A stretch of 6,379 nucleotides of DNA from Clostridia bacterium (lineage in GTDB: Bacteria > Bacillota > Clostridia > Christensenellales > CAG-917): the NCBI GenBank assembly GCA_017507205.1, contig JAFWBH010000068.1:1-6379 (forward strand), given 5' to 3'. Of the stretch, positions 1 to 5,134 are shown piece after piece; within the stretch, counting starts at the first letter, position 1; the number at the start of each line of letters is the position of its first letter. Below the pieces are notes generated by a model. The model worked only from the letters and a program-made list of their open reading frames with translations. It had not been told where the DNA came from and did not search any database. The translations under genes were made by a program, and so were the position numbers.

Positions 1-9
1 AGGATTATC

Positions 10-75
10 GGGATTGTCGGGAGTTTCACCACCGGGGGTGTCAGGATTGTCTGGTGTTTCTCCACCGGGGGTGTC
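10..75 (-). repeat. Two tandem 33-bp units coding an 11-residue Pro-rich repeat
   Basis: Minus-strand codons at 75-43 and 42-10 both encode DTPGGETPDNP, followed by DNP at the window edge. The number of units beyond the window is unknown. Such tails usually act as flexible spacers in surface lipoproteins, and tandem units like these can vary in number by slippage. Confidence 0.85.
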
Positions 76-447
76 TGGCACAACGGGAGTGTCTTCGGGG
101 AGAGCTTGACCGGTGAGCCAAATGTATGCATCCACATAACCCACTGAATCGAAGGTGTAGTGATAGGCACTGACAAATATGTCACCCTTTTGATAAATGT
201 ATGTAGTGGGTGTGAAGCCATCACCAAGGTCAATCTCAATCTCCTTGTAGCCTAAGGCTTTGAGGGCTTTAAGATATTCCTCAAACTGCTCCTTTGTGGT
301 GCCTATTGTGTTATATTCAAGATATTTGCCAACATCACCATTTAAGAACAATTCATTTGATTGCTCATTGATGTCAAGAGAGATTGTATACTCATCGGCA
401 GATAAATAAGGTATAAGCTCACCAATTGCTGACTTAATTCTCTCCTT

Positions 448-450
448 TTA
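448..450 (-). other. In-frame TAA within the lipoprotein frame
   Basis: Minus-strand codons around it read ACG GCA AAT TAA AAG GAG AGA ATT. No ATG, GTG or TTG lies at a useful distance after the AAGGAG that follows the stop, so reinitiation looks unlikely although that string resembles a Shine-Dalgarno site. Confidence 0.85.
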
Positions 451-623
451 ATTTGCCGTGAAATCGGGCTTGACAGTGTCATCATCACTAGGACTACTTG
501 GCAGGTTTGGCTCACTAGGTGTCAAATTGCATGCAACAAGCATGCAGGCTGAAAGCATGATAACCAGTAAAACAAGAAGCAATTTTTTCATAATCATACC
601 CTTCTTTTGTTATTTTCATAGAT

Positions 624-652
624 ATTTTAACACAGCAAAACTCACTTTTCAA
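624..652 (-). promoter_or_regulatory. Promoter of the lipoprotein gene
   Basis: On the minus strand the -35 box is TTGAAA (652-647), the spacer is 17 nt and the -10 box is TAAAAT (629-624), preceded by TGT, an extended -10. The predicted start of transcription is about 617, giving a leader of about 26 nt with the Shine-Dalgarno site at 605-599. The promoter lies outside the neighbouring inverted-repeat element. Confidence 0.7.
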
Positions 653-658
653 CAAAGA

Positions 659-680
659 TTTTATTTTTTTTAAAATAAAA
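659..680. repeat. A/T-only perfect inverted repeat at the left end of the element
   Basis: TTTTATTTT, a 4-nt TTTT loop and AAAATAAAA form a perfect 9-bp inverted repeat whose last four bases are also the first four of the left terminal repeat. In minus-strand RNA it supplies a U-rich tract directly after the GC-rich arm of the terminal repeat. Confidence 0.7.
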
Positions 681-714
681 GCCCTCGCCAATTAGCGTGA
701 TGCTCTTAACGGAG
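677..714 (+). repeat. Left terminal inverted repeat
   Basis: This 38-bp arm starts AAAAGCCCTCGCCAATTAGC and ends CTTAACGGAG. It differs from the reverse complement of the right arm at three positions (GCC/GTC, ATG/ATA, TTAA/TTGA). Confidence 0.9.
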
Positions 715-796
715 AATTTTTCTTTGACAAAAGTGCAAGCATCGCATTTGACTAGTCAAACGCAAATGGGCTAAGCCCAAACCCTTATACAAATAG

Positions 797-844
797 AAAG
801 AGCAAACACGCAAGGCGTAAAAAAACCTTATGTGTCTGCTCTTT
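797..844. terminator. Long hairpin with flanking T-tract, terminator-like
   Basis: The arms at 797-815 and 826-844 pair at 17 of 19 positions (one of the two others is G-U in RNA), with a 10-nt loop CGTAAAAAAA. On the plus strand the stem is followed by TTCTGTTTGTTTT, and on the minus strand by CTATTTG. It could end transcription, better in the plus direction, or be an internal structural part of the element. Confidence 0.5.
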
Positions 845-1013
845 TTCTGTTTGTTTTAGTTTAGAGTTATGAGGCTCGCTATGCTCACCGATATGAATTT
901 GCTACGCAAAAGTTATGATATGATTGCTTATCAAACCTTAAACTTGGCGAAGCCAATCATAACTATGCGAAGCATATCATCGCTCATAACTTGCCCGAAC
1001 GGGCAATCACAGT

Positions 1014-1048
1014 TTAGCGTGAATACTCCGTCAAGAGTATCACGCTAA
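1014..1048. repeat. Hairpin overlapping the right terminal repeat
   Basis: TTAGCGTGAATACTC (1014-1028) pairs with GAGTATCACGCTAA (1035-1048) with one bulged base and the 6-nt loop CGTCAA. It is the strongest local structure reached by a transcript leaving the ABC transporter gene, but it lacks a following U-run. Confidence 0.6.
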
Positions 1049-1063
1049 TTGACGAGGGCTTTT
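1026..1063 (-). repeat. Right terminal inverted repeat
   Basis: Read on the minus strand this arm starts AAAAGCCCTCGTCAATTAGC and ends CTTGACGGAG. Unlike the left arm it also contains a self-complementary pair, CGTCAA and TTGACG. Confidence 0.9.
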
Positions 1064-1079
1064 GTGAATATTTGATATC

Positions 1080-4000
1080 TTATTCGCTTCGGAGTGCGAT
1101 TGCAGGATCCTTCTTGGCTGCGATTCTTGAAGGGATAAAGCCTGCAAGCATGCTGAGAAGGATTGAGATGCCGAGCATCATAACTGCGTGCCACCATTCC
1201 ACCTTCATAAGTCCAACAAAGCCGAACACATGCTCGAGAACTGCACTGATACCCAATGAGAGAAGCCAGCTGACTACAACACCGATGATTCCTGAATATC
1301 CACCGAGGATTGCACTTTCTGCAAGGAACACTCGGGCAACGTCCTTCTTTCTTGCACCGATACTTCTGAGGACACCGATTTCCTTTCTTCTTTCAAGGAC
1401 ACTGGTGTAGATGATGATTGCAATCATAATTGTTGAAACAACCAATGAGATTGCTGCAAATGCGATGAGGACACCTGTGATAACGTTGGTCATTGTATTG
1501 ACAAAGCCCATGACTGATGACAATGTGTCGGTGTATTGAATCTCTGTCTTGAGCTGTGCATCATATTCTTCAAGAGTGATTTCCTTGTTGTCAAGCTTTG
1601 CTTGGAGTGCTTCGTTGTGGGCAACGACCTCTTTGTTGTATTGTGCAATAAACTCTTCAACGCCTTCCTTTGATGCAAATGAGTTGCAGTAGAAATGGAT
1701 TGACATAGGGCTTGCCGGATCTGCAACACCCAGCTGTCTCATAAGAGCTTCGTGGTCTGCCATTCTGACATCGTCACCAATTTCATATTTCTTTTCGATC
1801 TTGCCTTCGGGATATGAATATCTGATGATGCCTTCATATGCGTTGGCATCTGCGTCATCTTCAAGCTTTTCAAGGCGAATTGCGTTTTGTCTGACGATTG
1901 CAGGATGACCTGATGCTTGCTTCATAAGATAATCGCTGAGGGCCTTTGTGTAACCGATACAGCCGTTGATTGATGTTGCAATTGCATCGGGCTTGGGTTG
2001 AACAACACCAACAACCTTGACACTCATTGATGATTGACTGTCAACAAATTCCTTATTGTTGGTTGTGCTGATCTTATAGTCCCATGTCATAGGAATGGGA
2101 TCATTGTTCTTGTCGAAGAATCTGTTGCCACTTGCATCAACTGCAAAGCCTTCTGCATCAACGTCAGCAACAAGAATTTCATTGTTGTCCTTATCCTTGA
2201 CACGATTGCCCTTTGCATTGAGGAGATATCCTTCTGCATCAACATTTTCAACAAGGTAGTCTGCATTAGTGAGAATCTTGTATTCTCTGCCAAGCAAATC
2301 TTCGTCAAACATCAAGCCTGTTGAGCTGAAGCTCTTGCCTTCGCCAAGTGCTGTCATAATGTCAGCAGGTGATTTAAGACCGAGCATAAAGAGCTGGATG
2401 TCCATAAGCTTGCCATCATCATTGAGGACGATGACGATTTCCCTTTCGTTTTGAGGCCATCTGCCTGCCTTCACGTCATATTGACCTGAAAGAATCTCTT
2501 GATTGGTTGACATTTCTGCCCAGCTGTTGCCAAGCATTTCACCAAAGGTGGTCATTGCCTCATCAAACGACATGCCATTGAAGTTGATCATGCCGAACAT
2601 TTCACCAAATTGAGGATCATCCTTCAATTCGTCAATGACGATATACATTGCCTCAATGTATGGATTGACCTTCATATAGTTGGTTTCGCTTGCAGGGTCC
2701 TCACAATATGCGTTGAATATTGTGCCGTAGTTGAACTTGACTGTTGCAAGTTTATCATCAAAATGCTCATCAACATATTTTTTGAATGCTACAAGGTCAT
2801 TGTCGGTGACGATATCGCCTTTGGCGATATTTTCCATAACTGAGCCAAAGATTGATTGAATTGTGACATCATAATCCTTTGAAAGATCAAGATAACATTC
2901 ATCACAGAACTGGTCACTGCCTGCTTCCTTTGTTTCATTGTTTTCAACGTCAACGTGCTCCTCACAGGCTTCTCCACCAGACATAAGTGATGAGATGACT
3001 GAGGTGACATCCATTGAGGATTTTTCAATTGCAAGAGGATAGGTTGACAACGCGTCCTCTTCCATTCCACTGAGGAACATCTTTGCGCCTGTTGACAATG
3101 CAAGGACAAGGATGATGCCGATGATGCCAATACTGCCTGCGATTGATGTGAGGAAGGTGCGTCCCTTCTTGCTGATGAGGTTGTTCCATGAAAGTGAGAT
3201 TGCTGTTGACAGCTTCATTGATGCTTTGTCGTGAGCAACATATTTACGGATCCTCTCCTTCAAAGATTTCTTCCTTCTCTTTTTGGGTTCAGGTGCTTTG
3301 TCTACCTTGACCACTGACTCCTCGGGTGCAACAGCTTCCTCAGCAACATTTTCTGCAACAGCCTCTGTGTCTGCCACTTCCACTGATCCTTCTTCAGCTA
3401 TTTCTTCAAGGACTGCTTCATCAGCACTGCTATTATAAGGCATTGTGTCATCAACGATTTCACCATCCTTAAGATAGACAATACGTGTGCTGTATTCATC
3501 TGCAAGCTGAGGGTTGTGTGTGACCATGACAACAAGGCGATCACTTGCAACCTCTTTCAAAAGCTCCATAATTTGCAGACCACTTTCTGTGTCAAGTGCG
3601 CCAGTTGGCTCGTCTGCGAGAATGATGTCAGGATTGTTGACAAGAGCACGTGCAATTGCAACACGTTGCATTTGTCCACCTGAAAGCTGGTTGGGGCGCT
3701 TCTTTGCTTGGCTGTCAAGACCAACCTTGCGCAGTGCTTCCAACGCGCGCTCGTTTCTTTCTTCTTTAGAAACGCCTGCAAGCGTGAGGCAAAGAGCAAC
3801 GTTTTTGAGGATATTCATATGAGGAATGAGGTTGTAAGATTGGAAAACAAAGCCAATGCGTTGATTACGATATGTATCCCAGTCAACGTCATCGTATTCC
3901 TTGGTTGAAATACCATCAATTTGAATGTCGCCAGCGTTGTAACGGTCAAGACCACCAATAATGTTCAGGAGTGTGGTTTTACCACATCCTGAAGGTCCCA

Positions 4001-4112
4001 AAATTGAAACAAATTCATTTTGTCTGAATTCGATTGAAATGTCTTTTAAAGCAATTGTAACGTCTGTATCGTCAATACGATACTCCTTTGTTATTCCGAC
4101 TAATTTAAGCAT
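1080..4112 (-). CDS. MacB/FtsX-family ABC transporter, ATPase-permease fusion
   Basis: This 1010-residue protein couples ATP hydrolysis to movement of an external domain. Residues 1-225 are a complete nucleotide-binding domain: Walker A GPSGCGKTT (39-47), Q-loop Q91, signature LSGGQ (143-147), Walker B ILADEPTGALD (D167, E168) and switch His199. An Ala/Glu-rich acidic linker (229-268) and a basic patch KKRRKK (277-282) follow. Hydrophobic segments lie near 320-341, 876-902, 931-958 and 973-995, which is MacB topology; the last three are the FtsX-like permease block with ERRKEIGVLRSIGA. The external part (about 343-874) is roughly 530 residues, much larger than in typical MacB (about 650 residues in total). 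It carries a Cys/His cluster (383-406) and a tandem repeat (620-673). The start is supported by AAAGGA 9 nt upstream. MacB relatives export peptides or lipoproteins or resist antimicrobials. No adaptor or two-component partner is visible here, so the substrate is unknown. Confidence 0.95.
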   Translation of the reverse strand: MLKLVGITKEYRIDDTDVTIALKDISIEFRQNEFVSILGPSGCGKTTLLNIIGGLDRYNAGDIQIDGISTKEYDDVDWDTYRNQRIGFVFQSYNLIPHMNILKNVALCLTLAGVSKEERNERALEALRKVGLDSQAKKRPNQLSGGQMQRVAIARALVNNPDIILADEPTGALDTESGLQIMELLKEVASDRLVVMVTHNPQLADEYSTRIVYLKDGEIVDDTMPYNSSADEAVLEEIAEEGSVEVADTEAVAENVAEEAVAPEESVVKVDKAPEPKKRRKKSLKERIRKYVAHDKASMKLSTAISLSWNNLISKKGRTFLTSIAGSIGIIGIILVLALSTGAKMFLSGMEEDALSTYPLAIEKSSMDVTSVISSLMSGGEACEEHVDVENNETKEAGSDQFCDECYLDLSKDYDVTIQSIFGSVMENIAKGDIVTDNDLVAFKKYVDEHFDDKLATVKFNYGTIFNAYCEDPASETNYMKVNPYIEAMYIVIDELKDDPQFGEMFGMINFNGMSFDEAMTTFGEMLGNSWAEMSTNQEILSGQYDVKAGRWPQNEREIVIVLNDDGKLMDIQLFMLGLKSPADIMTALGEGKSFSSTGLMFDEDLLGREYKILTNADYLVENVDAEGYLLNAKGNRVKDKDNNEILVADVDAEGFAVDASGNRFFDKNNDPIPMTWDYKISTTNNKEFVDSQSSMSVKVVGVVQPKPDAIATSINGCIGYTKALSDYLMKQASGHPAIVRQNAIRLEKLEDDADANAYEGIIRYSYPEGKIEKKYEIGDDVRMADHEALMRQLGVADPASPMSIHFYCNSFASKEGVEEFIAQYNKEVVAHNEALQAKLDNKEITLEEYDAQLKTEIQYTDTLSSVMGFVNTMTNVITGVLIAFAAISLVVSTIMIAIIIYTSVLERRKEIGVLRSIGARKKDVARVFLAESAILGGYSGIIGVVVSWLLSLGISAVLEHVFGFVGLMKVEWWHAVMMLGISILLSMLAGFIPSRIAAKKDPAIALRSE
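2094..2255 (-). repeat. 27-residue tandem repeat in the ABC transporter ectodomain
   Basis: Residues 620-646 and 647-673 align without gaps at 15 of 27 positions, sharing VDAEG, GNR and DK-N-. At DNA level CCTTCTGCATCAAC recurs at exactly 81 bp spacing (2150-2163 and 2231-2244). The Asp/Asn/Gly-rich turns suggest beta-hairpin or ion-binding loops, but this is inference. Confidence 0.85.
2895..2966 (-). other. CxxH-(16)-CxxC cluster in the ABC transporter ectodomain
   Basis: C383-E-E-H386 and C403-D-E-C406 are separated by 16 acidic/polar residues, soon after the first membrane segment. The spacing resembles a zinc knuckle, or two redox-active cysteine pairs. Only two other cysteines (C470 and C718) lie between this cluster and the permease block before C809. 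Confidence 0.5.
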
Positions 4113-4161
4113 AGATTTTCATCCTTTATCATATTTTTGTCGCAGTTGGACGAGCTGACAG

Positions 4162-4179
4162 AAGCAATTTACATTGCTT
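4162..4179. repeat. Inverted repeat AAGCAAT-N4-ATTGCTT in the transporter leader
   Basis: Perfect 7-bp arms flank TTAC. The same arms, with a 7-nt spacer, occur in the nitroreductase leader at 5688-5708. Confidence 0.7.
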
Positions 4180-4223
4180 TGAGGCCGAACGCTCCTATCA
4201 ATTTTGACTGTGTAGGCATTGCC

Positions 4224-4242
4224 ATTTATATCACATATAAAT
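4224..4242. repeat. Inverted repeat ATTTATA-N5-TATAAAT
   Basis: Perfect 7-bp arms with a 5-nt loop TCACA lie shortly after the predicted start of the ABC transporter transcript. It could be a weak RNA hairpin or a protein-binding site. Confidence 0.5.
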
Positions 4243-4266
4243 CATCAGCTGTCTTACGACCCATGT

Positions 4267-4295
4267 ATTTTAACACATTTCAATCAAAATGTAAA
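4267..4295 (-). promoter_or_regulatory. Promoter of the ABC transporter gene
   Basis: On the minus strand TTTACA (4295-4290), a 17-nt spacer and TAAAAT (4272-4267) form a good sigma-70/SigA-type promoter with an extended -10 (TGT before the box). Twelve bases around the -10, TGTGTTAAAATA, are identical to those of the lipoprotein promoter. Confidence 0.7.
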
Positions 4296-4447
4296 CACTT
4301 TTTTCATTTCGACAAATTTTGGCAATTTTCATCCTCAGAATAGTAGCTTTAACACAACAGCCACCAGCACCTACAACCCAATTGAAATATTCACCCCAAT
4401 ATATTGGCAATCAATACACGAATTGTGCTTTATTTATATATCGCTAT

Positions 4448-4467
4448 ACACTTATCGTGTATTTTAA
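4448..4467 (+). repeat. 20-bp direct repeat, copy 1
   Basis: ACACTTATCGTGTATTTTAA is repeated exactly 73 bp further on. With the two bases before it, this copy contains an inverted repeat ATACAC-TTATC-GTGTAT (4446-4462), like an operator. Confidence 0.75.
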
Positions 4468-4520
4468 TATCGTTTAAACCTTGTTTTTGCTTGATTTTAT
4501 AGCTTTTTAATTAAAATTGA

Positions 4521-4540
4521 ACACTTATCGTGTATTTTAA
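4521..4540 (+). repeat. 20-bp direct repeat, copy 2
   Basis: Identical to copy 1 over 20 bp. Here only the core ACAC/GTGT is palindromic because the preceding bases differ. It lies just past the terminator of the nitroreductase-phosphatase operon. Confidence 0.75.
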
Positions 4541-4578
4541 ATAAAAAATAAATCCGTCACTTTTTTGACGGACTTATT
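4541..4578 (-). terminator. Rho-independent terminator of the nitroreductase-phosphatase operon
   Basis: Arms at 4578-4566 and 4559-4547 pair at 12 of 13 positions around TCCGTCA/TGACGGA with a 6-nt loop. In the minus direction the stem is followed by TTTTAT. It begins about 55 nt after the phosphatase stop codon, as expected for an operon end. A T-rich flank on the other side may let it work both ways, although no gene points into it from the left. Confidence 0.85.
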
Positions 4579-4632
4579 TGTTCTTAACGTCAATTTACGG
4601 GCTATTCATCAAGCCCAGTCACTGAATTAAGC

Positions 4633-5121
4633 TTACAGCCTATTTTGAATGATATAATCAATGAGGGCGTCAACGCCTTCTACAATATCCTTATAGCAGG
4701 TGTCAAAATCGTCATTATACCAAGGGTCAGCAATATCACGGGGATTGTCTGAGTAATCAAGGAGCCTTGATACCTTATTGTCGGGATCGTTGCCGAATTT
4801 CAGCATCATCCTTTCAATATTCCTCTTTTCCATGGCTATGAACATATCATACTTGTCATAGTCCTCTTTTTCTATGGTCACAGACGCGTGAGGATAGATG
4901 GTGACCCCTTCCTTCTTCAGCTTTGACACAGCAGGGGGATATACAGGATTGCCGTTTTCTGAATAGCTTGTGGCGCAAGAAAACACCTGAACTCTTTTTG
5001 CCAGACCTCTCTCCCTGATTTTATCCTTCATAATAAACTCTGCCATTGGTGAACGACAGATGTTGCCAAGGCAGACAAACATTATTTTCAATTGTCTTTG
5101 CATATTGAGATTATAAATCAT
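4633..5121 (-). CDS. Low-molecular-weight protein tyrosine phosphatase
   Basis: This 162-residue cytoplasmic enzyme has the full family layout. The phosphate-binding loop C17-LGNI-C22-R23-S24 holds the nucleophile Cys17 and Arg23, and the general acid is Asp132 in DPWY (132-135). The family is usually 150-160 residues. The loop has Ile21 where arginine phosphatases of the YwlE type have Thr, which favours phosphotyrosine as substrate (family knowledge, not tested). The first ATG is chosen because AGGG 9 nt upstream and AAGGG 2 nt upstream precede it, whereas the ATG at 5103 has no ribosome site. It lies 11 bp after the nitroreductase stop, and its Shine-Dalgarno sequence overlaps that TAG, so translation is probably coupled. 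No tyrosine kinase or capsule gene is seen nearby, so the target is unknown. A terminator follows. Confidence 0.95.
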   Translation of the reverse strand: MIYNLNMQRQLKIMFVCLGNICRSPMAEFIMKDKIRERGLAKRVQVFSCATSYSENGNPVYPPAVSKLKKEGVTIYPHASVTIEKEDYDKYDMFIAMEKRNIERMMLKFGNDPDNKVSRLLDYSDNPRDIADPWYNDDFDTCYKDIVEGVDALIDYIIQNRL

Positions 5122-5123
5122 AG

Positions 5124-5134
5124 CCCTTCACCCT
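5124..5134 (-). promoter_or_regulatory. Ribosome binding region of the phosphatase, overlapping the upstream stop
   Basis: Minus-strand TAGGGTGAAGGGCT contains the nitroreductase TAG stop and two AGGG-type Shine-Dalgarno candidates. The nearer one is only 2 nt from the ATG, so the farther one (9 nt) is the likelier site. Confidence 0.55.

Larger units (their letters stand above)
1..591 (-). pseudogene. Putative lipoprotein gene, interrupted by an in-frame stop and cut by the window edge
   Basis: Reading leftward from the ATG at 591-589, the product starts MKKLLLVLLVIMLSACMLVACN, a lipoprotein signal peptide with two possible lipoboxes, LSAC (Cys16) and LVAC (Cys21). The second, followed by Asn, fits the longer hydrophobic core better. 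A Ser/Pro/Asp-rich linker follows. Codon 48 is then TAA (450-448). After it the same frame stays open for 149 more codons to the window edge and reads like a real domain (a mixed segment with KEQFEEYLKALKALGYKE, then aromatic-rich strands). It ends in an acidic proline-rich tail with an 11-residue repeat. I do not recognise the domain. A promoter and Shine-Dalgarno site (AGAAGGG, 7-nt gap) precede the start, so expression signals are intact. As read, only a 47-residue peptide would be made. A single substitution (for example CAA or GAA to TAA) or a sequencing error would explain this. ATG at 597 is in frame but too close to the Shine-Dalgarno site. Confidence 0.
677..1063. mobile_element. MITE-like 387-bp non-coding element with 38-bp terminal inverted repeats
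   Basis: The ends (677-714 and 1026-1063) are inverted copies matching at 35 of 38 positions, both beginning AAAAGCCCTCG when read inward. Between them there is no credible reading frame but a dense set of hairpins: a 14-bp palindrome at 747-760, mini-hairpins at 767-779, 898-910, 944-956, 964-976 and 991-1006, and long hairpins at 797-844 and 1014-1048. Terminal repeats, small size, lack of coding and an intergenic position are the marks of a miniature inverted-repeat transposable element. I see no clear target-site duplication: the left flank ends in a T/A-rich run and the right flank begins GTGAATATTT. The right end lies 16 bp past the ABC transporter stop codon. Alternatively it could be a REP/BIME-like structured repeat or a large natural terminator. 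Confidence 0.7.
4113..4260 (-). promoter_or_regulatory. Long 5' leader of the ABC transporter mRNA, possibly structured
   Basis: The predicted mRNA start near 4260 leaves about 148 nt before the ATG. In minus-strand RNA the leader can form AUUUAUA/UAUAAAU (4242-4224), AAGCAAU/AUUGCUU (4179-4162), and enclosing short helices GACAG/CUGUC and GUCG/CGAC. An 18-codon reading frame, MAMPTQSKLIGAFGLKAM (4225-4169 with TAA), ends inside the loop of the second hairpin but has no clear Shine-Dalgarno site. The Shine-Dalgarno site for the transporter is AAAGGA at 4127-4122. I recognise no known riboswitch class. Confidence 0.35.
4296..4546. other. AT-rich intergenic stretch without a gene
   Basis: No frame on either strand has both a credible start and protein-like composition. 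It holds the two 20-bp direct repeats, a reversed ATACACGA copy (4414-4421) and a 12-bp palindrome CCAATATATTGG (4396-4407). Otherwise I see nothing in it. Confidence 0.5.

Noticed and set aside
448..450. TAA recoding or an alternative genetic code
   Set aside because: The ABC transporter and the phosphatase end in TAA at the expected lengths, and Trp is encoded by TGG, so the code appears standard.
767..1048. CRISPR-like array because of repeated short palindromes
   Set aside because: The hairpins differ in sequence and spacing, there is no constant repeat of 24-40 bp, and no cas gene is present.
677..1063. Insertion sequence carrying a transposase
   Set aside because: The 387-bp element has no credible reading frame on either strand; at most it is a non-autonomous element.
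1072..1410. 112-codon plus-strand frame opposite the end of the ABC transporter
   Set aside because: It is fully antisense to the conserved FtsX permease block, is Ser/Thr/Arg-rich without a recognisable domain, and has no clear ribosome site; it is a shadow of the real gene.
2034..4158. Other frames of 60-113 codons on both strands inside the ABC transporter
   Set aside because: All overlap a continuous 1010-codon gene with clear motifs, and none shows a domain or its own expression signals.
4278..4340. Minus-strand 20-codon frame starting MKIAKICRNEKS
   Set aside because: It overlaps the transporter promoter, and the GAGG directly abuts the ATG, so it is unlikely to be translated.
4137..4467. 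Two plus-strand frames (TTG start at 4137; ATG start at 4219) upstream of the transporter
   Set aside because: They cross the transporter leader and promoter, their sequences are AT-driven low-quality peptides past the first 30 codons, and they have no ribosome site.
4599..4616. Small hairpin GGGCT/AGCCC after the phosphatase gene as the terminator
   Set aside because: The stem is only 5 bp with no T-run; the hairpin at 4547-4578 is far stronger.
5101..5103. ATG at 5103 as the phosphatase start
   Set aside because: No Shine-Dalgarno sequence lies upstream, while the ATG at 5121 has two candidates at the operon junction.
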